Positions 26,445 to 38,194 of a stretch of DNA of 64,000 nt are shown here, in pieces (positions within the stretch are counted from its first letter, which is position 1; every line of letters begins with the position of its first letter). Below the pieces are notes generated by a model. That model made no database searches. It saw nothing but the letters and a program-made list of their open reading frames with translations, and was not told the DNA's origin. This DNA comes from Muricea muricata (lineage: Eukaryota > Cnidaria > Anthozoa > Malacalcyonacea > Plexauridae): assembly GCA_963855995.1 (NCBI GenBank), contig OY979717.1:1981179-2045178 (forward strand). Reading direction: 5' to 3'. Made by a program: the position numbers and the translations under genes.

Positions 26445-28130
26445 TGAAATTACGGTATTTGCCCATGCTTTATATGGAGATCTGAATAAAGTAAATGTTA
26501 AACAATTTGAGGAGTTATCAGGATGGACAGCTCTAGTTGACTTTCCAACTAGAAAGAATACTTGTTTGGATAATTGTTTGGTCAATTGTCCAAGTGATTT
26601 TTTTGGAAAATGTTTTCCCATCAACATGTTGACAAAAACTGAACACAAAGGAGTCATATTAGCAGCGGGTATAAAGCTTCCACCTATAAGACGGAAAGTC
26701 TAAATTCGTGATCAAAGGCAGAACCGTAAGATGGATTTGTATTTAGCGCTGGCTAGGGAGAATTGGACTGAGGTCCTAGAGAGTACTGACGGTAATCATG
26801 CGGTGAACGAACTTGAGAAAATTATACACAGTAATTTAAATGAATGCATGCTTCTGAGAACTGTTATTATGTCCTCGCGTGATCCGATTTGGATGACTCC
26901 TTTAGTTAAGCATATGTTGCGGGTCAAGTCAAGAGTATCAAAAGAAAACGAGGACCGTCTTACTGTGTTAAGTAAACCAAGGCCGTAGGAAGAAGAAAAA
27001 AGTTAGGGGGGCTCTTCGAGCGCTGAAAGCACAAGTGCTGCTAGGGGGTCCGGGGACACGCCCTCCAAAAATTTTTTTCTATTTTTAGCATGCTTAAACA
27101 TGTTTTTCTGTACTTTTGAGGTTAGTTTTACCATAATCATTGGATTAAAACATGTGTAAGACTGTAAACCGTTAAAAACGTGTATTTACTTCGAGACTCA
27201 AAGATCATTTTAGGGGGGCTTAGCCCCCCTGCCTTCGAAGTTAGGGGGCTTGAGCCCCCCCTGCCCCCGTGGTTCTTACGGCCATGAAGTAAACGAATAG
27301 CTGAGGTTATTAACCAAAATCGAATGAATTATTTAAAGGCCATTGGTACGCGTGATTGGTGGAAACAAGTGGATAACATATCGACGTAATATTATGAAGA
27401 GTAACGTATGAAGAGTAATCCTGCAAAATGTATGAAGACGTAATAGTATGAAGAGTAATCCTGCAAAATGTAAAGAGCTTAGTTTTCGGAAGAAATGTTG
27501 TATTGAAACATTTCCGTTGGTGTTGGGCATTCCACAACAGTCGCCTATTGTTATATTAGGGGTTACTTTTCAGGAAGATAGCAGATTTACATTTGATGTT
27601 TATGAAAAACTTGAAAAGGCAAATTGATGTCTTTTTATTATAAGATCGTTACGCAAGGAAGGAGATAGACAGGAGGAAATCGATCATTTATTCATTACGC
27701 TAGTTTTACCGAACATTACATATGAGCTCTTTCAGTATATGGTGCTTCTAAACCTGAACGTCCAAGATTCAGTGTTTTCTGGAGAGATGTTATAAACGTA
27801 GATACATTTCAAAAGAAATAAGTGTGCATGAGCTGTTAGAAAACCAGGACCGGAAACTTTTTGGTAAAGTGGAAAAATTCAGGATCATCCATTGAAGAGC
27901 ATATTACCAAAGAAGAAGATAAATAGATATGTTTAAGAAACAAGTGCAGTAACTTTCCTAAGATTAACACAGAACGTTTTAAAAGCTCTTATATTAATCG
28001 TTTGATTTTTAAATATAATTTAGCCTTATAAGTAAGATTCTTGTGATAGTAAATTAGTAAATAATTATGGTGTAACATAAGATATGTATTTTTTATCTTA
28101 CGAATGAATAAAGACATTTATTATATGTTA
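26445..28130 (+). pseudogene. LINE (CR1/L2-like) remnant
   Basis: Pieces in plus-strand frames include an endonuclease tail ([17 protein letters not shown]), the endonuclease-to-RT linker with DPIWMTPLVKHMLRVKSRV at 26731-26975, continuing after the MITE as SKRIAEVINQNRMNYLK and GTRDWWKQVD, and a post-RT segment VILGVTFQEDSRFTF..KLEKAN. The RT palm is missing (deleted between about 27,370 and 27,540). The 3' end near 28,080-28,140 has an AATAAA and a TTATAT-rich tail. Several stops make it dead. Confidence 0.75.
26978..27286. mobile_element. 309-bp hAT-like MITE inside the LINE
   Basis: The ends read CA(A/T)GGCCGTA(G/A)GAA in inverted orientation. Perfect 8-bp duplications AAGTAAAC are at 26970-26977 and 27287-27294. 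Removing it rejoins the LINE reading frame (LSK to RIAEV). The interior is GC-rich, with AGGGGG runs and no coding sequence. Confidence 0.88.
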
Positions 28131-28748
28131 TTATATCATATCAAAAGGGTGCGCTATAGAAAACTGCTGGAGATTTATCTATGGGAGTGTCCGGCCAGTT
28201 TCTCGACCTGGTCGACGTCAACGTGGGCACAAGATTTATTTCTTGAAACGCTTGTCTTAGCAATGTAAATATATTTGTAAAAACCATTATTTATAATAGT
28301 ATAGTCATATCATATATATAGCTAATATGCATTTTCCCAGTTGTAATTTCGACATATAGTAATTAAGCATTCCCTTACAATTTATAAAACAGGTTAAGCA
28401 ATGTTTTCTCTTTGTGCTTTATCATGTTCTTTTCAATTTATTACGATAAATTATGAAACCTGACGGGTCAATAATTGTAGTGTTAGCCTGCTCACAGGCT
28501 AGTATAGACATATAGTGTAAAAAGAGCAAATTTTCGGGTGTTGTCGTTGACTGTCTATAACCACGAGAGCCAGGAAGTTGCAAAGCTTTACTTATTCACT
28601 AAGTCGACAGTTGGCTTGGCTCATAACCCAAAAGGACTTTGACCATACTCGCTGTATCTTGTCATTTTCAGAGATCAACATTCATGGAATGAATAGACTT
28701 CATTCTGATACCGGTATCTCAAGTCAGGTTACTTTTACATGTATGTTC
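28131..28748. other. Intergenic region downstream of the HEPN-NACHT-ankyrin gene
   Basis: No gene is seen. It probably holds the 3' UTR and polyadenylation site of the minus-strand gene (TTTATT, the complement of AATAAA, near 28,437). Otherwise it is unremarkable AT-rich DNA. Confidence 0.4.
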
Positions 28749-31700
28749 TCAGTGCTCATCATCCATCTCATCAATAACTTTAAAACCTTCGTCTAGGATT
28801 TCAAGATATTTGTACGACTGGTATTCATTTTTTATTTTTTTGTAAAGAAAGTATACAGGAAAGCGTTTTTCATAATTACCGTTTCCAAGATCTTTCCAAC
28901 CCATTCGTTCTGCAATAAAGTGATTGGTTCTGCGATTGTGTTTTGGCAAACTAGTAAACCATCTCTGAAGTTCCCACATAAAAACAGGGCAGAAACAGTC
29001 TTTCGCATATTGCTCCACCCACATTCTAAATTCTATGTCACTGATACATAAACAGAAGGAAATTTCATTTGCTTTACACTGTCGAATCTTTCGTAACGCA
29101 GCCTTAGCAGGATCGAGATACTCGTCGTGTGTTTCTTTGACTGGAGGACAGTATGACTTGGGTCTAAGACCCTTGCTTTCGGGAAGAAGATCATAAAATC
29201 CAGGACAGCTTGTTACGTCATAGTTTGGGTGTCTTGGAAGCGATTTGTAAGCGAGTACGTTTGTTTCTGCGGACGTTGAATGATATAAATAATTATACAC
29301 CATGTGAAACTCTGCTTCACGATCCGGATACTGCAACATATGCTTAGCATATTCATTATCTTGACGAGAATTTTGGTCTGAAATATGACTCTCTCCTTTC
29401 AATGCATGAACACCGTCATAAAACTGAGCTAAATATCTTGGGGTGATCCAATGTTTGTTAGTGCAGTTCAATGGCAAACTTGGTGCAATTTCATGAGCTT
29501 TTTTGTACACGCGAGTTAACATGTCAACTCCCATAAGTGCAGCAATATGTAATGGCGACATTCCTTCAAATGTCGAATCACACTGGAAACTAGACTGATA
29601 TGGTTTTGTTCTCATTAAAAATTTTTTCAATAACTTTTTGAAAGTGCGACGTTGATAGTGAGGCATTCCTAATTGGGCTGATGCGGGTTGACTGTCCAAA
29701 TTTAACAACATTTGATTCACGTGGTAAATAAAGTCTTCATTGTAAGATGCATTTGCAATTTTCCAAACGCTTTCACCATTGCAATTTTTATCAAGAACGC
29801 TAGCATTCCAGTTGTTGATTAAATATTTAGCCATATGCCATAATCCGTACTTCGCACAGAGATGAAGAGCCTTATCCCCACATGGACAGGACGTCTTCTC
29901 ACGGTAAAAGGTGTACAAAAATTTTTTGGCGTAAAAGTATCGAAGACCACTTGACTGGAGAACACCTAAGCTTGGTGATACATTCTCACCACATTTTTCC
30001 TCCACATTAGCACCGTTTTTTAACAACATCTCTGCTATTTCAGTGTCATTTCTTTCTACAGCATCCATCAGAGCAGTCTTTCCTGAATGATGCTTACAAT
30101 CCAATGATGATTTTCCAAACTGCAACAAAAGCTTTATAATGTCAATGTTACGTTTGGAAACTGCAACATGTAAAACAGTTTCACAAAACATATTATGAAG
30201 ATCATAGAATGATCTATTTGCATGAGACATATTCATTTGTTTGCACGGCAAACATTCGTCTTTTACTTCAGCAGATTCTAAAAGATACTTCACAACGTGG
30301 GAATGGTTTCTTGCGGAAGCATGATGTAGGGAGATGACGTCTGCCTTATCACCGTTCTCGTGCAACAACTTAACAAGATCTAAATGACCTCTTTCTGCTG
30401 CCACGTGCAGTAATCTCGGCACATACTCATCGAAGTGCATAAACGAGGCGTTATGTTTCAACAAAGTATGAACCATTTCTACATGACCATTATAAGTTGC
30501 AATGTGCATTGTGCTTAATTCTTCATACCCCTTCATTTGTATAACGGACTTAAATTCACCCAATGTAGACAAGTCAATAAGAATGCAATTTGCGCAGGTA
30601 TTTTTATCAAGAAATGGTTTTATGTTTTCAACAAATCCAGCTGAGGCAGCGAAGAAAGCTGGTGTTTTCCCTTCGAAGTCAGGAGTATCTACTGAGGAAA
30701 TGTTGGAAAGAAAAACCTCCAACAATGACGTAGCATTCTCTCGTTGAACTAGCTCATGTAGAATGCTCTTCGCATTTTGTCGATTGAGAATTTTGGAAAC
30801 GTTTATACGGTTTAGGTGTTCCTTTTGATAATTCCTTGGTCCACCAGAGTTTAATACGTGTATACACAACCGAAATAGTTCACTGAAAGTAATATTACTA
30901 TCTCTTTGCAGACGGTGAAGAAGAAAATTACTAATGTATTCATGACCTCGCTTCTTCTGGACTGAAAACCCTTTTACACGGTTGCTCTTACTCACTAACC
31001 ATTCAGCAAAAGATTGATGATAAATGCTCACTGTTTCATCTTCCCCAAAATGTAGTAAAGGAGCGACTTGTTCAACAAGATCGCCCATTACTTTATCCTG
31101 ATTTTCACGTTCGAGAATTCCAAAAAAGTCAATTTTTTGTAAAGAACCACTTGCCAGGAGAATTTCAAAAATAATTTCATAGCTACCAAAATCTTTTTTT
31201 ACAAAATATCGTTTAAACAGTTGATAGTACATATCATCCAAACTATTCGGAAATGAATTAAAATCAATTGTACCAGTATTTCCTTCTAGGTTGCTCTTCA
31301 GAATGGTTTTCACAAACAAAAAATTTCCTTCTGCAAGTTCTGTTAATTGTTTGGTCATCTTGTTTATTGAATCCTCTAATGGAGAGATTGCTTTGTACAG
31401 CTTACTAATGAAAGAATATTTTCGTCTCAAATAACTTGAAATGTAAAAACGAATGTCTTCAGTGTTTCGGTCATCGCTGGAATTTATAGTTAATCTTTGT
31501 ACCGTTCGAGGCACTTTTGAAGTCACTGTTGTTCCGTTCTGAGAACTCATAATAACTTTCAACCAGTGAGGAAAATAGCGTAATTTGTAGTGAAGTATGT
31601 CTAATATCGCGGATGTTTCTCCGTCCTTCTCGACACATTCATCTAAAGCGTCGATCACAATATATTTAAATTCAACCGGTTTATTTTTCAATTCTCTCAG

Positions 31701-34116
31701 AGGTCCCACAACTGCCGTAAAGAAACATGCTGTTGGATCGTGTTGACAGTGTTTATTCAACGCTTTTTGTATGTGAACTTTATTACCCACATGATCAGAA
31801 TACTCGCGGATGTTACTCGCAATTTGATCCACCAAATTACGCACAAACCGTGCACCATTCCATTTCTCGTTTTCTGAATAATCGCACACGTGATAGCCAA
31901 CTATGTTGTCGTAAATTGTCCAACTGGAAAACGGTGAACAAATCAATTGCGATAAGAGCGCCGACTTTCCAGATCCCGGGTCTCCGGTGATCAGAACTCC
32001 TACAGGGGCATCAACACTTTGAAAGATGTCACCCAGTTCTCTGAAGAACCAATTTCTGCCGGAAAAATGCTCACGTTTGTAAGACAAAGTAGGTAGGAAG
32101 TCGAATTCACTGAAGCCAAGTGCTGACGTTTGAACAGGACGTAAGCAAGCTAAAATTAAAGAAAAAATGGTCGTCAAAACACTAAAAGGAGGGGGGGGGA
32201 TCGAGGGTAAAATATGGGAACGTAACTATCAGGGGCAAACTAGAAACCGTATGCGCACTCATTAACGACGTGTGAATAAGTCGTTTTTCTAATTATTTAA
32301 CAAACTGTTTTGACCCGTGAATATATTTAAAACATAATTTTGGATTGTTTGAAATAATGAGAACAGTTAAAAACTAAGGCACTGTTCATACTCTCTAAAT
32401 CCCCACCCCCCTCGCAGACCATCACAATTTTTTTTTTATAAATTTTGTAATATCAGGATGATATACGCATGGGGTATTTTAATAAAATGGGTGTCTTTCA
32501 ACAGTCTGGTGAAGACAAGTCTGCAAGTTGGTTGTCAAAACTTGTTATCCACAGGCTAATTGTTACTAGTAGTTGCAAAAGTTGTAATCAAATGTAACAA
32601 GTATAAGAAGTTTGGAAACAATTCGGTAAAATTTAGGGCTTACAGTACTGCTGATGTCAGCATTGCTGTATTTCAGCCAGGTAAAGTTTGCAAACATTTG
32701 CCTTATACGTTTATTGTTAAACATATTGTCGCTTTTGCTCAATGGAGTGGCTTTCAATTCTCTTAAAACTCCTCGTCATCCGCCCTTACCAAAATCAGTT
32801 ACTGGTGACGGATGATTTTGCAAAGCCATAGCTCTGGTTCAGTATACGCTATTTCTACAACAAAAACACCACTTTACCCGGCATTGAAATCTTTTTCAAC
32901 CTAGCCTGTCGCTAAAAAGTTTCCTATGCATAAAATTTGATTATTTCCCCCAATTCAAAAGCAGAAAACTTTGCAATGTTAAAGTTAATAAGGATGCAAG
33001 AATATTTCTGAAATATAAATCGCTATATCTCGAGAAGATGCATATGCTTTTGAAAATACCACTATATAAATAATGAACGTTTTGAACACTTCAACGACTT
33101 GGTTGAACGTTAACTATGTAAATAATAACTTTACTGCCATAATTGGCCTTACCATCATCAGACACCAACAGGGAATTATCATTCACGCACGATAACAATA
33201 ACATAACCACGATTAAAAAAGAAAACAACTTGCAGCAAGCGAATTCTTTTAAAACTCTGACAAGATACGTGAGTAAAATGTTGCAAAAACGAACAAAGTC
33301 TTCTTTGAACGACTCATCAGAAGTGTAGCCTGGACCCTGGGTATTTTCACGTGATGTTAAGATTAATTGAATCATGTTCATCAGCTCGTCTCGCTTTTCT
33401 TCTAAGTTTCTCTCCCGATCAAACTCCCGTTGCCGCGTTAGTTCTTGCAAAACTTCTAAATCTCTGTCTTGTATAATTGAAACATCGGCGTTTCTTACTT
33501 CGCTTATTCCTGGGCGACAATCTTGGACCTCTTTACAAGACAACAATTCAACATCATTCATCAGGCTGTCAACAGCTCTACGCGCGTCTTGCTTTAGGGA
33601 TTCATTAAACTTATAATTAAGTGTATGTGCCCAATCATTTCTTAAATTTCGGACGGACTTAAGCAAGTTCTGATTAACTTTGGAATGTTTGTAAAATATT
33701 AGGAAGTTTAAAAGTCCCGTTAGATCTGTTGTAGCTGGATCCTTTACATCGCACCATTTTGCACCCAAGTCATGCATGAAAACCTTTGCGACTTCCCAAT
33801 AACCATTGGTACGGTCATGCCAGAGAGTACTGTCACTTTGGTAAAATGGAATGTGACTTTTTTTCTTATTCACATGTAATTTCTCTAATGCTCTGCTCAA
33901 CTTACACGAATGACGACAAGGTTTTGTTCCAGGCGTAACCGTACAATTACAGTATCCTCCATATTTTCTTAAAATAGAGTCTTGCAGTTCTCTGGCTTTC
34001 TGCTCAGCATAATGACGTAAGCCTTCAGCTAGGATTTTTATTTCCTCACCAACTGCAATGTAGTTAAGGTATTCTGGGTCACTTCGCAGCTTCTTTAGTT
34101 CTTGAACAGATCCCAT
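28749..34116 (-). CDS. HEPN-transmembrane-NACHT-ankyrin repeat protein, two exons
   Basis: Exon 1 is 34116-33153 and exon 2 is 32149-28749. Donor ATG|GTAAGG and acceptor TTTTAG|CTTGC match in phase 1, giving 1,454 aa. Residues 1-200 are a HEPN-like helical domain: a Cys cluster at 56-71 (CNC..C..C) and R159-N-D-W-A-H164, the Rx4H RNase signature. Residues 220-250 are charged and helical, and about 296-311 hydrophobic, a possible membrane helix. NACHT: Walker A GDPGSGKS at 377-384, Walker B YIVIDALDE at 484-492, HQSFAEWL in the helical arm near 699. Degenerate ankyrin repeats span about 810-1270 (LLHVAAERGHLDLVKLL, TALMDAVERNDTEIAEMLL), then an unrecognised C-terminus of about 180 aa. NACHT and ankyrin parts resemble TANC/ANKRD50-type STAND proteins. 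I infer an intracellular sensor with a possible RNA-cleaving effector. No stops; looks intact. Confidence 0.82.
32150..33152 (-). other. Single intron of the HEPN-NACHT-ankyrin gene
   Basis: About 1 kb, with GT (33152-33151) and AG (32151-32150) ends. It separates the HEPN/TM exon from the NACHT exon. No nested gene was seen; a run of G occurs near 32,190 and of T near 32,435. Confidence 0.7.
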
Positions 34117-34150
34117 TATTTGGCGTGAGATTTACCCTGTGATATAAATA

Positions 34151-35090
<940 letters not shown>

Positions 35091-35094
35091 TCAG

Positions 35095-37112
35095 CAACCT
35101 CGTACCCAGGCTCTTTCTTCGGGGAAGGAAAGACCCTGGTCGGAGCTGGTCACGTGATGTGAAAAAATTTGATTGCCTAAGGGGTGTAGGCTAAGTGTCA
35201 AATTACATGCTTCCACTTTACACACTTTACACTTCGCACTTTACACTTCGGTCGCAAGGAGTGAGTGCTGTGTACAGCCAACTTTATGAATCATGTATAC
35301 TTCAAAATACTTGCTAAGTTTGATTTCTGTTTGCTTTTAAATCATAAAAATATGGTAAACAGATTCTATTGTAAGTAGCAAGTCAGGAAATGAGTACTAA
35401 AAACGTGTGATCGCGCGTATGCTTTGTAACTGTTATTATGTTCTCTCGGCCGCGTCGGGGCTTATATTTACAGTTTATGCAATATCTCAGTACTAAGTTG
35501 TTATTTGGAAACGGTATATACTTCGCATTGATTTACTTGTTAATTTCTCATACAGGAGCCAAGAGTGATGTATGTTCAGGATTTTAGCAGGTTTGGGCAA
35601 GCGTTGCCGTTGATTTGGACAACAGCCAAATAAAACAATGAATGTCCATTCAATCAATTGATTCTAAAACTGCTTGTAGACTGTTTACATGTTATTGATT
35701 TTATTTTGAAATAATCATTTATATTAAACACAATGTACTACAGGAAGATTTTAAGACAATATTTGGTACAAAAAATTGTTAGAGAATCTATGCTACAAAA
35801 TTATACATGTAAAACAAGTAAACTACCGCATGCTTTTGAGGGCAAAATACTGCCCAGTATCTTCTAAATCCAATTGGAATATACCTATATGGCGATCTAC
35901 TCTCGCAGTCTCGCTTTTTTTAACAGAATGATAGCAGATAAGGTTTAGCGAAGTATTTTTCTATTATATATTGTATCTCTAAGGTTTCTGTACCAAAGTG
36001 TCTCTACATTTTGTCAGGAACAGTCAGTATGTATGCATATATTCATCACATAAACTCTATATAAACGCAGAAACTCTCGCACACATAGCATTACTTGATG
36101 AGTTTGTACAGGGATTTTTTATAGTTTCTGTTGATCGACTGTTTGTCTAGTGCGCCATAGTTAGTCGCTAAAATAATGTGCATGTGTATTACGTTCTATG
36201 CAGTAATCATGTAGCGAAGTCTACAGTTAATATATTGATTCTCACAGCAGCATGCAATTGTTTTGAAAATATTCTTGATAAATCAAGCTACAAAGTCAAT
36301 AGCAATGAAAGCTCTTAATAATATTTATGTGGCTGGTGTATATAATAAATATAATAAAGTTATTTGTATATAATTATACGCATATTATACAATACTATAA
36401 TTAAAATGTCCAAGTCATACCGCACGCACGGAAGAATCTTTGGCTTTTTTACATCGTATGAGTTACAATACGTTTGATAAAAGGAATTAAGCTATACTTC
36501 GACATAAATCTTTATCATAGAGTTTCACCACTGCCAAAACGGCATATACTTTGACAGGTTGTAACAGTCGAGAGCATGTTTAGAACATACAGTCACAGTA
36601 CTTGCGCGGGATCGCTGGGTCTCGTTATTTCATAGCAATTCCACATCTCTGCATAACTCAAGGTAAATCCGGAGTTAGGTTAACTTACGTGTCGGATAGG
36701 ATGTATTTCAACCTGGACATCAGTCACATCCATATTGTTCGTTTGATCGGTCGACTTAGAAGATTTTAACACTTGTAGATTGTGTTTTTATACTGAAGCC
36801 GCGAGCATGCTTTTCTCGCGCTGGTTGTCCACTGAAATCCGATCGCTTGACAATGTAATCCAACACTCGATAATATACAGGAAGCCGTATCATAATAAAT
36901 ACGAGTTATTTCACAATCTCTTGTTGCAAAACTAAATTTTATCGTTCTGAAGTTTAACACGCAAGTTATAATTTTTCAAACACAACAAGCCCACTCCTCA
37001 ACTACCCCTCCCTAGCTGAATTTATAATTTATCCCCAAAATCTGGGGATTCACGTGACCAGCCCCGACCAGGGTCTTTCCTTCCCCGAAGAAAGAGCCTG
37101 GGTACGAGGTTG
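35095..37112. mobile_element. 2-kb non-autonomous TIR element with 9-bp TSD (MuLE-like)
   Basis: Inverted ends of about 62 bp starting CAACCTCGTACCCAGGCTCT differ at about one position. Perfect 9-bp duplications TGTGTTCAG are at 35086-35094 and 37113-37121. No coding sequence was recognised in the 2 kb. A 9-bp TSD is typical of Mutator-like elements, but family membership is inferred. Fragments of the same end occur near 5930 and at 51954. Confidence 0.82.
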
Positions 37113-37199
37113 TGTGTTCAGAAGCCATCCTGGTTTAATATATTTATATAATTACAATTAAAACTCCAAACTGATTTCAACAGGCATAAAAAAGGATGA

Positions 37200-37355
37200 A
37201 ATATATATATATATAACTTCAAAAAACAACAACAACGGTTTTTAATTGAAAAATAAAATTTTATTACGTTTCGGGGTCATAATAAAACGTAATAAAATTT
37301 TATTTTTCAATTAAAAAACATTGTTTTTTTTAATATATATATATATATATATATT
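37200..37355. repeat. Inverted repeat around an ACGTTTCGGGG core
   Basis: TTTTAATTGAAAAATAAAAT and its complement flank ACGTTTCGGGGTCATAATAA, all within short AT tracts. The core resembles the CGAAACGT region near Penelope-like element ends. No coding sequence. Confidence 0.55.
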
Positions 37356-37466
37356 AACGCCCTCCTTCGTACATGTTTTTTCCCGACTGCTGTAGGGTTT
37401 GGCTGTCCATGGGCTGTCTTGATAAAGGGCCATTCAACCTTGTGTTAACGTTTGTTCTCCTCCAGA

Positions 37467-37688
37467 TGTATTTCGACAGTACTGTCTTGCTTGCGTGTTT
37501 CTTGATCTTAAATGAAAGTTTGTGGTTTTAAGTCTTGTTTTGAATTCTGTTTCCGCCATTTCTATGTAAATCGTTTCGACAGTACTGTTTTGTTTGCGTG
37601 TTTCTTGATATTGAATGAAAGTTTGTGGTTTTAAATCGTGTTTTGAATTCTGTTTTCGCCATTTCTCTGTAAATCTTAGGGTCTGGTT
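37467..37688. repeat. Two tandem copies of an about 110-bp unit
   Basis: Both copies contain TTCGACAGTACTG, GTTTCTTGAT, AATGAAAGTTTGTGGTTTTA and TTTTGAATTCTGTTT. They are about 90% alike by eye. No gene is seen between 37113 and 37812 otherwise. Confidence 0.8.
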
Positions 37689-37979
37689 CAGTGACTTTCG
37701 CTTGACAAACGACATTGGTTGCTAGGCAATGGTTGCATGGCAATCTGCTTTCTTTCTACAATTGCATCCATCATTATTCGCTTTCTCTTCCCGTAATATT
37801 TTCTTGCTGTTTCGGTGGCCCATAGGTGTCACGGCAACATTTGGCAACATCGACGCGGCAATTTCAATAATTAATATTAAACGACAACACGCGGCAACAT
37901 ATGCATTGGGTCTTCACGACCACTTCAAAAATTCACGGCAACATTTAGAATCTCACGGCGACTTTAAAAATCCATGACA

Positions 37980-38130
37980 ACTTTTAGTAAAATGTCACGG
38001 CAACAATTAAACAAGAATCTCACGGCAACAATTAAACAAGAAACTCACGGCAATAATTGAACAAGAAACTCACGGCAACAATTAAATAAGAAACTCACGG
38101 CAACAATTAAACAAGAATCTCACGGCAACA
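37980..38130. repeat. Tandem CACGGCAACAATTAAACAAG subrepeats in the left inverted repeat
   Basis: About five or six units of 28-30 bp, varying between AATCT and AAACT ends. The complementary array is at about 40,505-40,640 in the right arm. Confidence 0.85.
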
Positions 38131-38194
38131 ACTGAAGATCACGCGGCGGAAGTAGCCTTGCGGAAGTGACCAAGTACCTCACGCTATATCCAAA

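Noticed and set aside
37980..38130. Regular 28-30-bp CACGGCAACAATTAAACAAG repeats as a possible CRISPR array
   Set aside because: The units are contiguous without unique spacers and are mirrored in the opposite inverted repeat, so they are subrepeats of a transposon end.
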